NCBI GenBank assembly: GCA_009702305.1
Contig: WLIH01000017.1
Location: forward strand, 1-12,717
Direction of reading: 5' to 3'
Length of the DNA: 12,717 nt
From: Actinomycetota bacterium
Lineage (GTDB): Bacteria; Actinomycetota; Actinomycetes; Propionibacteriales; Nocardioidaceae
Within the stretch, counting starts at the first letter, position 1. Each line of letters starts with the position of its first letter. The notes beneath the pieces are model-generated. The model was not told where the DNA came from and searched no databases. It was given only the letters and a program-made list of their open reading frames with translations. The position numbers and the translations under genes are program-made. Positions 1 to 8,735 of the stretch are shown piece after piece.

Positions 1-338
1 TCGACGATGAGGATCTGCCACCGGCGACCGACCGGGGCGAGCGCGGCCCGACGCACCAGGTCGCGGACCTCGTCGACGCCGATCGAGAGCTTCTCGGTGC
101 GGATGACGGAGACGTCGGCGTGCGAGCCGGCCAGCACGGTGCGGCACGAGTGGCACTCACCGCAGCCGGCCTCGTCGCACTCGAGCGCAGCAGCGAAGGC
201 GACGGCGGCGTTGGAGCGCCCCGAGCCCGGAGGGCCGGTGATCAGCCAGGCGTGGCTCATCCCGTGACCGCGGGCGGCCTCGCCGAGCGCCTCGATCGCG
301 CGCGGCTGGCCGACCAGACGCTCCCAGACGGTCGTCAT
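1..338 (-). CDS. holB: DNA polymerase III delta-prime subunit (clamp loader), N-terminal part, cut by window edge
   Basis: This is the first 112 residues of a clamp-loader subunit, which helps place the sliding clamp on DNA at the replication fork. The start ATG (338-336) overlaps the tmk stop as ATGA, so the two genes are probably translated in a coupled way. The N-terminus has the family's VGQ box (residues 9-11) and a P-loop-like GPPGSGRSN at 35-43, where arginine replaces the Walker A lysine. A likely zinc knuckle follows, with cysteines at 54, 59, 62 and 65. The segments LAGSHADV and IGVDEVRDLVRRAAL are typical of actinobacterial delta-prime. The usual family length is about 330-400 residues, so roughly two thirds lies beyond position 1. 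The lost lysine fits the established view that delta-prime is the non-hydrolysing member of the loader. Confidence 0.93.
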   Translation of the reverse strand, partial: MTTVWERLVGQPRAIEALGEAARGHGMSHAWLITGPPGSGRSNAAVAFAAALECDEAGCGECHSCRTVLAGSHADVSVIRTEKLSIGVDEVRDLVRRAALAPVGRRWQILIV

Positions 339-982
339 CGGCGAGCCCGCTCGAGCAGGGGCTCGACGCGCTGCCGGATGGCGGCCGCGAGCTCGTCGAT
401 GCTGGCGCGGGCGTCGAGCACCAGATAGTGCTCGGGGTCGGCCGACGCCATCGTGACGAACGCCGAGCGCACCCGCTGGTGGAACTCCAGCGACTCGCCC
501 TCGATCCGGTCGCGCCCCTCGAAGCGACCCAGCCCCGCGGCCGGCTCGAGGTCGAGCACCACGGTGAGGTGGGGGCGCAGGTCGCCGGTGGCCCAGCGGG
601 CGACGGCCTCGACCTCGGCGACCGGCAGCGTGCGGCCGGCGCCCTGGTAGGCCAGGGTGGAGTCCACGTAACGATCGGTCACGACCACCGCGCCACGCGT
701 CAACGCCGGCCGCACGAGCGTGTCGACGTGCTCGGCCTTGTCGGCGGCGTAGAGCAGCACCTCGGTGCGATCGGACAGCGCGCCCGTCTCCGGGCTCAGC
801 ACGATGCGCCGCAGCTCCTGGCCGACCGGGGTGTCGCCCGGCTCGAAGGTGAGGACGACGGCGTAGCCATCGGCCTCGAGCCACTCGCGCAGCAGCCGCG
901 ACTGCGTCGACTTGCCCGAGCCCTCGCCGCCCTCAAAGCACACGAAGACGCCGCTGTCGGCGTACACCCCCGGGCTGCTCAC
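335..982 (-). CDS. tmk: Thymidylate kinase (dTMP kinase)
   Basis: It phosphorylates dTMP to dTDP with ATP in dTTP synthesis, in the cytoplasm. The protein has 215 residues, normal for a stand-alone enzyme. It shows a P-loop GGEGSGKST at 18-26, the DRY motif at 103-105 followed by VDSTLAYQGAGR (substrate-binding helix), and a lid region around 150-163 (GLGRFEGRDRIEGE). The segment usually written TREPGGT reads TFEPGDT at 45-51, so the arginine and second glycine differ from the common form. The start is GTG at 982, with only a weak upstream Shine-Dalgarno match. GTG codons at residues 6 and 12 are possible alternatives, both still upstream of the P-loop. The stop overlaps the holB start by four bases, making a tmk-holB operon. 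The gene is divergent from the secreted hydrolase 92 bases away. Confidence 0.96.
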   Translation of the reverse strand: MSSPGVYADSGVFVCFEGGEGSGKSTQSRLLREWLEADGYAVVLTFEPGDTPVGQELRRIVLSPETGALSDRTEVLLYAADKAEHVDTLVRPALTRGAVVVTDRYVDSTLAYQGAGRTLPVAEVEAVARWATGDLRPHLTVVLDLEPAAGLGRFEGRDRIEGESLEFHQRVRSAFVTMASADPEHYLVLDARASIDELAAAIRQRVEPLLERARR

Positions 983-1074
983 GCGCCCGAACCTACGGCC
1001 CGGCGCCGACAGCCACCAGCCGGGGGTCGCGCGGGCCGTCCATGACCAAGTGACGACCGTCTCGTTGTCCTCTC

Positions 1075-2886
1075 GTGCGTCGACTCCCCAGCCTGCTCGC
1101 GGCCCTGCTCACCGTCCCGGCCGCCCTGTCCACCCTGACCTCCGCGCCCGCCCAGGCGCAGCCGGAGGCGGGAGTGCGCGCGGCGGCGTACACCGTGACG
1201 CCGCTGTGGTTCTCGGTGAGCGTCGGCGCGGCCGACGACGAGACCTGCACGATCGACGCCGACCTCTACCTCCCGACCGCCGCGTCCGCCAAGCGACCGG
1301 TGCCGGCCGTCCTCACCACCAACGGATTCGGCGGCAGCAAGGCCGACCAGGCCGGTCTCGGCGCGATGTACGCCGCCCGCGGCTACGCCCTGCTCTCCTA
1401 CTCCGGCCTGGGCTTCGGCGGCTCCAGCTGCCCGATCACCCTCGACGACCCCGACCACGACGGCAAGGCCGCCCGCCAGCTGGTGAGCTATCTCGGCGGT
1501 GAGACCGGGCGGGCCTTCCTCGACGCCGGCCTCACCCAGCCCGCTCCCCGCCTGGTGGGCATCCAGCGCGACCGACGAGACCACCTCGGCAAGGTCAGCG
1601 CCTTCGACCCGCGCGTCGGCATGGTCGGCGGGTCCTACGGCGGCGGCGCGCAGTTCGCCGCCGCGTCGGTCGACCCGCGCATCGACACCCTGGTCCCGAT
1701 CATCACGTGGAGCGATCTGTCCTACTCGCTGGCGCCGAACAACACCGACCAGGAGTACGGCGTCAGCACCACGACCCCCGGATCGGCCAAGACCAACTGG
1801 GCGGCCGGCTTCTCCGCGCTCGGTGTCGCCGGCGGCCTCACCAACTCCTCCGTCGACCAGACCCGCCTGATCGGCTGCCCGAACTTCCAGCCGTGGGTCT
1901 GCACCTCCCTGGTGAGCGCGGCCGCCACCGGCACCCTCGACGCCAGCACCCAGGCGATGCTCCACGACCGATCGGTCGCGGCGTTCTCCGACAGGATCCG
2001 GATCCCCACCCTGCTGATCCAGGGCCAGGGCGACACCCTGTTCAACCTCAACGAGGCGGTCGCCAACTACGACGCCCTGCGCGCCAACGGCGTGCCGGTC
2101 TCGATGATCTGGGGCAACGGCGGCCACTCGGAGGACTTCCTGCCCGGCGAGATCGACTACACGACACCCGACCCGCGCACGCAGTACCTCACCGGCCGGG
2201 TGCTCACGTGGTTCGACCACTACCTCAAGGACCGCAAGGTCAGCACCGGCCCGCGCTTCGCGTTCTACCGCGACTGGGTCGACTTCACCGGCAACGCGCG
2301 TCCGGCGTACGCCGCCTCGAAGGTGTACCCGCTGCCCGGCTCGCGCACCTTCTACCTCTCCGGCGCCGACCTGGTGACCGACCGTGGCGCGATCGCGACC
2401 GGATCGAGCACCTTCCTCACGCCGCCCGCCGGTGCCCCCACGTCGTTCGACCCGCTCGACGTGGTCGGCTCGGCCCTGCCGGTGCCCGTGCCGGAGCAGG
2501 ACCTGCCGGGCACCACGGCCAGCTACACGACCGCCGCGCTGACCGCGCCGCTCGACGTCGCGGGCATCCCCCTGCTCGACCTGACCATCTCGGCGCCGGC
2601 CGGAGCCCTCGGAGCGCCGACCCTCTTCATCAAGATCCTCGACGTCGACGGGGCCGGCGACGCGACCCTGGTGCGCAACCTCATCGCCCCGGTCCGCGTG
2701 CCCGACCCGAGCCAGCCCTTCACCGTGCGGATGCCCGGCATCGTGCACCGCTTCGACACCGGCCACCAGCTCCGGCTCGTCGTCGCCGGCGGGTCCACCA
2801 ACTACCGCGGGGCACCGCTGCCCGGTGTCGTCACCATCGCCACCGGTGACGCCGGCCAGGCTCTGCGCCTGCCCGTCGCCCGCTGA
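1075..2886 (+). CDS. Secreted CocE/NonD-type alpha/beta hydrolase (X-Pro dipeptidyl-peptidase-like)
   Basis: The 603-residue protein begins with a signal peptide: two arginines, a hydrophobic stretch at 5-22 and a likely cut after AQA at 27-29. The catalytic domain (about 40-385) has an alpha/beta-hydrolase fold: GGSYGG with nucleophile Ser187, GQGD with Asp320 and GGHS with His351 form a plausible triad. The rest (about 415-600) resembles the beta-sandwich C-terminal domain of X-Pro dipeptidyl-peptidases (for example DLTISAPAG and GHQLRLVVAGG). Family members cleave peptides, esters or acyl bonds; the substrate cannot be read from sequence. Four cysteines in the mature part (58, 119, 268, 276) could form disulfides outside the cell. 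The GTG at 1075 is the only nearby start, because an in-frame TGA lies at 1051-1053. It has no clear Shine-Dalgarno. The gene lies alone on the plus strand between tmk and topA, which are both minus-strand. Confidence 0.85.
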   Translation: MRRLPSLLAALLTVPAALSTLTSAPAQAQPEAGVRAAAYTVTPLWFSVSVGAADDETCTIDADLYLPTAASAKRPVPAVLTTNGFGGSKADQAGLGAMYAARGYALLSYSGLGFGGSSCPITLDDPDHDGKAARQLVSYLGGETGRAFLDAGLTQPAPRLVGIQRDRRDHLGKVSAFDPRVGMVGGSYGGGAQFAAASVDPRIDTLVPIITWSDLSYSLAPNNTDQEYGVSTTTPGSAKTNWAAGFSALGVAGGLTNSSVDQTRLIGCPNFQPWVCTSLVSAAATGTLDASTQAMLHDRSVAAFSDRIRIPTLLIQGQGDTLFNLNEAVANYDALRANGVPVSMIWGNGGHSEDFLPGEIDYTTPDPRTQYLTGRVLTWFDHYLKDRKVSTGPRFAFYRDWVDFTGNARPAYAASKVYPLPGSRTFYLSGADLVTDRGAIATGSSTFLTPPAGAPTSFDPLDVVGSALPVPVPEQDLPGTTASYTTAALTAPLDVAGIPLLDLTISAPAGALGAPTLFIKILDVDGAGDATLVRNLIAPVRVPDPSQPFTVRMPGIVHRFDTGHQLRLVVAGGSTNYRGAPLPGVVTIATGDAGQALRLPVAR

Positions 2887-2910
2887 GTCGGTCTCGCCGG
2901 GTCCGCCCGT

Positions 2911-3017
2911 CGTTGGTCGAGTAGGCGCGCCAGCGCCGTACCGAGACTTGGCACCCCGCCCGCCCGAGGCGGTCTCGATACACCACCTCGCTAGCTCTCG
3001 GCGGCACTCGACCAACG
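2911..3017. repeat. Inverted-repeat unit 1
   Basis: The left part is 2911-2947 and the right part 2971-3017. Outer arms 2911-2922 and 3006-3017 pair over 12 bp. Inner arms 2938-2947 and 2972-2981 pair with one mismatch (C2941 opposite A2978). Confidence 0.93.
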
Positions 3018-3033
3018 AAGGACCCGCCCTCCT

Positions 3034-3138
3034 CGTTGGTCGAGTAGGCGCGCCAGCACCGTATCGAGACCCGGCGACCCCCGCCCGAGATGGTCTCGAT
3101 ACACCACCTCGCTAGCGCTCGGCGGCACTCGACCAACG
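3034..3138. repeat. Inverted-repeat unit 2 (most complete)
   Basis: The left part is 3034-3070 and the right part 3092-3138. Outer arms 3034-3045 and 3127-3138 pair perfectly over 12 bp. Inner arms 3061-3071 and 3092-3102 pair perfectly over 11 bp. The right part carries gctagcgc at its centre; unit 1 has gctagctc there. Confidence 0.94.
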
Positions 3139-3153
3139 AAGGACCGGCCCCCT

Positions 3154-3208
3154 CGTTGGTCGAGTTGGCGCGCCAGCGCCGTATCGAGACCCAGCACCTC
3201 GACCAACG
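3154..3208. repeat. Inverted-repeat unit 3 (truncated)
   Basis: The left part 3154-3190 is intact apart from one substitution (gagttgg for gagtagg). Only the final ctcgaccaacg of the right part remains (3198-3208), so the outer stem survives as 11 bp and the inner stem is gone. This looks like an internal deletion of about 36 bases in the right part, 28 bases before the topA stop. Confidence 0.92.
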
Positions 3209-3236
3209 AGAGCCACCCTCCGCCGTGGCGGCAGGA

Positions 3237-5954
<2,718 letters not shown>

Positions 5955-5965
5955 TGGACGCTCAT

Positions 5966-5971
5966 TCCTCC
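5966..5971 (-). promoter_or_regulatory. Ribosome binding site deciding the topA start
   Basis: On the minus strand GGAGGA ends 11 bases before GTG 5954. It supports that GTG over the in-frame ATG at 5975-5973, which touches the same GGAGGA. The spacing is slightly long. Confidence 0.65.
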
Positions 5972-6047
5972 GCATCAGGGGGTGTGGGCCCGTCAACGAG
6001 GAGGCTCACGGCCGAACACGGTAGCGCGTGCACGGACCGGTTGATTC

Positions 6048-6060
6048 CACGTGTCACGTG
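6048..6060. promoter_or_regulatory. 13-bp palindrome, candidate operator between topA and the plus-strand gene
   Basis: CACGTGTCACGTG is two CACGTG hexamers separated by one base and reads as a perfect odd palindrome. It lies 94 bases upstream of the topA start and about 130 upstream of the divergent gene at 6192, so a bound regulator could affect either. I could not identify convincing -10/-35 boxes in this 237-base gap. The regulator is unknown. Confidence 0.4.
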
Positions 6061-6181
6061 CCACGGCTCCCACAGCACGGTACGGGGCACCTGACCGGGC
6101 GCCCTGCCGAGCACCCTGTGGAGAGCGTCCGCGGACTGTCGGGAGCCGCTGTCAGCGTGGTCCCACCGACCCCGACGACCC

Positions 6182-6186
6182 AGGAG
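6182..6186 (+). promoter_or_regulatory. Ribosome binding site for the gene at 6192
   Basis: AGGAG lies 5 bases before ATG 6192. It decides the start: the same reading frame stays open upstream to 6051, but that part is low-complexity, Arg/Pro-rich and has no comparable site. Confidence 0.75.
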
Positions 6187-6191
6187 CCCCG

Positions 6192-6998
6192 ATGCCCATC
6201 GACCCCTTCCCCTACGGCCCCTTCCCGACCACGCGGGAGTGGTACGACGACGATCCGCGCGACGCGACCACCCTCGACCGGCTGACGCATCTCGTCCTGG
6301 TGGACGGTCGGCTGGTCGACACCTGGAGCGAGCCGGTCGACGGCACCCGGTGGCAGAGTCATGCCGACCGCTTCGACCGCGAGCTGCGCCGTCCCGAGCC
6401 CACGCCGCCGCCCCCGGCGCCGTACGTCCAGGCACTCGACTGGCTCAGCGAGGTGTGCGGCGGGCCCCAGGCCGTCGCGACGCTCTCCTCCGACGCCCTC
6501 ACCGACGACGCGATCGACCTCCCGACGGAGTACGCCACCCCCGGCGAGCGCACCCGCACCGAAGCCGTCGCCGAGCTGCTCGACGCCGTGGCCGCCCGCA
6601 GTTTCGACCCCGAGACGTCGTACGCCTTCCGCCACGCCCTGCTCGCCCTGCAGCGACTCGACCCCGACACGCTGAGCCGTGCCCGCTCGGCAGCCCAGGT
6701 CGCCGGCGGCATCTGCTGGGCGGTCGGCAAGGCCAACGGCCTGCTCGCTCCGACCGGGCCGGTGCGGGTCGGCGGCATCCGCGACGCCCTCGGGTGCTCG
6801 GCGACCCTGTCGACCAGCGGGGAGATCGTCCGGGCCGGGCTGGTGGGCTTCCGCCGGCGCAGCGATCGATCCCATCTTCTGCCGCGCGGCCTCCCCGATC
6901 TGCTACCGCTCGGCCGCGTCGACGTGCTGCTGGGCAGCACCCGGGAGCGCCTGGTCCGGGTGCGCGACCGGGCCGAGGAGGCGCGGACGGCGGCCTGA
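6192..6998 (+). CDS. Uncharacterised protein with C-terminal helix-turn-helix or cyclin-like segment
   Basis: This 268-residue soluble protein has no signal peptide or membrane span. The N-terminal 65 residues are acidic and rich in Trp, Tyr and Arg, followed by a proline-rich linker (68-78). The middle (79-165) is predicted helical. Residues 168-217 stand out: AQVAGGICWAVGKANGLL, then VGGIRDALGCSATLSTSG and a basic run FRRR. I recall this pattern from the DUF6398 domain in SEC-C-associated bacterial proteins, but cannot confirm it. The layout also resembles the two-helix repeat of TFIIB and cyclin folds, where a similar segment precedes a small recognition helix. That would suggest nucleic-acid or protein binding, but no function is established. 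The gene is divergent from topA and ends 23 bases from the converging methyltransferase. Confidence 0.78.
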   Translation: MPIDPFPYGPFPTTREWYDDDPRDATTLDRLTHLVLVDGRLVDTWSEPVDGTRWQSHADRFDRELRRPEPTPPPPAPYVQALDWLSEVCGGPQAVATLSSDALTDDAIDLPTEYATPGERTRTEAVAELLDAVAARSFDPETSYAFRHALLALQRLDPDTLSRARSAAQVAGGICWAVGKANGLLAPTGPVRVGGIRDALGCSATLSTSGEIVRAGLVGFRRRSDRSHLLPRGLPDLLPLGRVDVLLGSTRERLVRVRDRAEEARTAA

Positions 6999-7015
6999 CC
7001 ACGCGCCGGGTGTGG
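6999..7015. terminator. Short hairpin in a convergent 23-base gap
   Basis: A 6-bp stem (6999-7004 with 7010-7015, one G-T pair) encloses a 5-base loop and fills most of the gap between two convergent stops. There is no T-run. It could act weakly on both strands, but may be chance in GC-rich DNA. Confidence 0.3.
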
Positions 7016-7021
7016 CGTTGC

Positions 7022-8491
7022 TCAGACGGAGAGGAAGCCCTCGCGCACCAGGTCGGCCACCACGGGGAGGTAGTCCTCCCTCGTCGCGGCCGGATCCAGG
7101 TCGAGCAGCTCGGCCAGCGCGTCGAGGATCTGACCGACCGTCAGCTCCCCGTCGCAGGCTCCCACGAGGCCCGCGACGACGGTGTCGGCCTGGCGGGCAC
7201 GGCGCAGACCGCGCTGCTGACGCAGCACGATCGTCGACGGGTCCTCGGCCCCGGGAGCACCGAGGCTCTCCTGCTGGACGTCGGAGCGCAGCACCAGCCG
7301 GGACTCCGGCCCGACCGGCACCCGCACGGCCTCGCTCCACTCGCCCAGGGCAGGGGCGATGGGCTGTTCGACGTCGTAGGGCCAGGCGAGCAGCTCGCGG
7401 GCCGAGCCGCCTCGGCGCAGGTTGATCCAGCCGAAGCCGATCGCCTCGATGCCCTGCTCCTCGAACCACGACAGCCAGGTGTCGTAGCGGTACGCGTAGT
7501 CACGGGTCTGCCCGCCCGTGGTGGGGTGCTGGCCGGCGTCCTTGAGCCAGAGCTCGACGTAGGCCGCCGGGTCGATCACCTCGCGCTGCACGACGAGCGC
7601 ATCGCAGTCGGGGGCGATCCAGGACGCCAGCCGCTCGTCCCAGGGCGTGTCACGGGCGATCACCCAGTTCGCCAGGATCTGGCAGCGCCCACCTTCGGTG
7701 AGATGCCGGGGTGCGGCACGCACGATGTCCTCGACCACCCGGTCGCCGGGCAGACCGGAGTCGCGGTAGACCAGGCGCTCCCCGGTCGCGGGTGAGATGA
7801 CGAACGGCGGGTTGGTCGCGATCAGGTCGAAGCGCTCGCCGCGCACCGGCTCGAAGAACGAGCCGTCGCGCACCTCGACCCGGTCGGCGACGTCGTTCAG
7901 CTCGGCGTTGAAGCGGGTCAGCCGCAGGGCGCGCTGGTTGACGTCGGTCGCGACGACGCGCCCGCTGTGCCGCGCGAGGTGCAGCGCCTGCACCCCGCAC
8001 CCGGTGCCGAGGTCGAGCGAGGTCGCGACCTCGTCGCGCACGGTGAGTTGGGCCAGGGAGGTCGAGGCGGGGCTGATCCCGAGCACGTGATCGGTGCCGA
8101 CCCTGTTCGCGGAGCCGTCGAGGCCGGGGGTCAGGTCGCTGACGACCCACAGGTGCTCGTCGCCCTCGGCCTGGGCCGTGGCGTAGGGCCGGACGTCGAG
8201 GCGGGCGGCGACCTCGCCGACCGACTGCTCGACTAGACCCTCGACCGCCAGTCGGTCGACCAGCCCCGGCAGCGCCGCCTCGGCCGCCGCGAGCGGCACC
8301 GGCGTCTGGAGCAGGAAGAGTCGGGCCAGGGTCTCGAGGGGCGTGCCACCGCGGGTGCGACGCAGGCCCGGTGTCGTCTCGTTGCGCGCCAGCGCGTCGT
8401 GGGCCAGCGGCCCGAGCAGCTCGGCGACCGCGTCGTAGGTGAAGTCGGCCTGCTGCAGCGCGGCCCGGAGGCGGTGGGGGAGCTCGCTCAC
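7022..8491 (-). CDS. Class I SAM-dependent methyltransferase, NPPF type, with N- and C-terminal accessory domains
   Basis: The 489-residue protein has three parts. The N-terminal 1-120 is helical, with FTYDAVAELLG and a PLETLARLFLLQ segment that looks like a winged helix. The methyltransferase core (about 150-300) has SAM motif I LDLGTGCGVQALHLA near 160, an acidic residue after strand 2 (VVATDVN, Asp183) and IATNPPFVISP at 225-235. NPPF is the catalytic motif of methyltransferases acting on nitrogen atoms in planar groups, such as RsmC and PrmC. The C-terminal third (about 320-489) is a separate domain ending in a possible winged helix. The family occurs widely in actinobacteria; the substrate is unknown to me, with RNA or a protein glutamine most likely. 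GTG 8491 is chosen because the family begins near LPHRLRAALQQADF. An upstream ATG at 8560 would run through the palindrome. There is no Shine-Dalgarno. Confidence 0.88.
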   Translation of the reverse strand: MSELPHRLRAALQQADFTYDAVAELLGPLAHDALARNETTPGLRRTRGGTPLETLARLFLLQTPVPLAAAEAALPGLVDRLAVEGLVEQSVGEVAARLDVRPYATAQAEGDEHLWVVSDLTPGLDGSANRVGTDHVLGISPASTSLAQLTVRDEVATSLDLGTGCGVQALHLARHSGRVVATDVNQRALRLTRFNAELNDVADRVEVRDGSFFEPVRGERFDLIATNPPFVISPATGERLVYRDSGLPGDRVVEDIVRAAPRHLTEGGRCQILANWVIARDTPWDERLASWIAPDCDALVVQREVIDPAAYVELWLKDAGQHPTTGGQTRDYAYRYDTWLSWFEEQGIEAIGFGWINLRRGGSARELLAWPYDVEQPIAPALGEWSEAVRVPVGPESRLVLRSDVQQESLGAPGAEDPSTIVLRQQRGLRRARQADTVVAGLVGACDGELTVGQILDALAELLDLDPAATREDYLPVVADLVREGFLSV

Positions 8492-8507
8492 GTGCCGAGG
8501 GTACGGC

Positions 8508-8557
8508 CGGACGTCATACGGGCGGGACGTCCCCTTGTCCCATCCGTATGACGTCCG
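8508..8557. promoter_or_regulatory. Long palindrome with mirror-image promoter-like elements (candidate divergent promoter)
   Basis: Arms 8508-8521 and 8544-8557 pair perfectly over 14 bp. Inside, gggac (8524-8528) pairs with gtccc (8537-8541). On the plus strand GGGACG (8524-8529) is followed after 17 bases by TATGAC (8547-8552). On the minus strand GGGACA (8541-8536) is followed after 17 bases by TATGAC (8518-8513). Read another way, both strands carry GGGAC-N16-CGTATG, which resembles promoters of ECF sigma factors (GGAAC near -35, CGT near -10). GACGTC occurs three times, at 8510, 8526 and 8550. The minus copy would start transcription near 8506, about 15 bases before the methyltransferase GTG. 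The plus copy would start near 8559, giving the Ig-like gene a leader of about 180 bases. The inverted repeat is certain; the promoter role is inferred. Confidence 0.6.
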
Positions 8558-8571
8558 CATCCGCCGCGTGG

Positions 8572-8599
8572 CCCGATCGGACTAGCCCGTTCGGACTAG
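8572..8599. repeat. Adjacent 14-bp direct repeat upstream of the Ig-like gene
   Basis: The unit cccg(a/t)tcggactag occurs twice head to tail (8572-8585 and 8586-8599) with one mismatch. The spacing is shorter than two helical turns. It lies just downstream of the palindrome and could be a paired protein site or a small slippage duplication. Confidence 0.85.
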
Positions 8600-8668
8600 G
8601 CGGCGAGATCTTCGGTCAGCCTTGCGTCGGTTCCATGGCCCCACCCGTATCGGTGGACCTACGTTGGC

Positions 8669-8723
8669 TGGTGCACCACGAGCGCGGGGTTGGGAGGCCC
8701 CGCCGCTCCTCACCGGTGCACCA
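8669..8723 (+). promoter_or_regulatory. Extended hairpin in the leader of the Ig-like gene
   Basis: The outer stem tggtgcacc (8669-8677) pairs with ggtgcacca (8715-8723) over 9 bp. After an asymmetric internal loop, gagcg (8680-8684) pairs with cgctc (8704-8708), and after a one-base bulge cgggg (8685-8689) pairs with ccccg (8698-8702), leaving an 8-base loop. It ends 5 bases before the Shine-Dalgarno, so it could affect translation or mRNA stability. It matches no riboswitch class I know. Confidence 0.5.
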
Positions 8724-8727
8724 ACAT

Positions 8728-8735
8728 GGGGAGGG
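8728..8735 (+). promoter_or_regulatory. Strong ribosome binding site for the Ig-like gene
   Basis: GGGGAGGG ends 6 bases before GTG 8742. It selects this GTG, which opens directly on a signal peptide, over the frame's upstream ATG at 8622. Confidence 0.8.

Larger units (their letters stand above)
2911..3208. repeat. Tandem array of three long inverted-repeat units (convergent intergenic region)
   Basis: The 350-base gap between the 3' ends of the hydrolase and topA holds no credible gene. It holds three tandem units, starting at 2911, 3034 and 3154 (period 120-123). Each has a left part of 37 bases beginning cgttggtcgagt and ending gtatcgagac. The full right part is 47 bases, beginning ggtctcgatac and ending actcgaccaacg. 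Left and right ends are reverse complements, so each unit can fold with a 12-bp outer stem and a 10-11-bp inner stem. Units 1 and 2 are complete; unit 3 has lost most of its right part. Linkers (aaggacc...) are also repeated. I recall similar sequences scattered between genes in Nocardioides-like genomes, but have not checked. Possible roles are transcription termination for both convergent genes or a mobile palindromic element. Confidence 0.95.

Noticed and set aside
35..428. Plus-strand frames opposite holB and tmk
   Set aside because: The minus strand encodes clear delta-prime and thymidylate kinase motifs with an ATGA overlap; the plus-strand frames have none.
979..3015. 678-codon open frame on the minus strand opposite the secreted hydrolase
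   Set aside because: The translation is low-complexity Gly/Arg/Val without domains, and it lies opposite a gene with signal peptide, catalytic triad and C-terminal domain. It is a typical high-GC shadow frame that runs into the repeats.
2831..3206. Short minus-strand frames inside the repeat array (repeated LDQRGGR and VVYRD-like peptides)
   Set aside because: The repeated peptides only reflect the DNA repeats; there is no start signal and no stable product expected.
2911..3208. CRISPR array
   Set aside because: There are only three units, they are nested palindromes with repeated linkers rather than unique spacers, and no cas gene is present.
2911..3208. Ends of an insertion sequence
   Set aside because: No transposase, and no target-site duplication could be recognised around the array.
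6064..6148. 8-bp inverted repeat cggctccc / gggagccg in the topA upstream gap
   Set aside because: The arms are 69 bases apart and short; such matches are expected by chance at this GC content.
6051..6191. N-terminal extension of the protein starting at 6192
   Set aside because: Extra residues are Arg/Pro/Cys-rich without family resemblance, while AGGAG sits at the right distance before ATG 6192.
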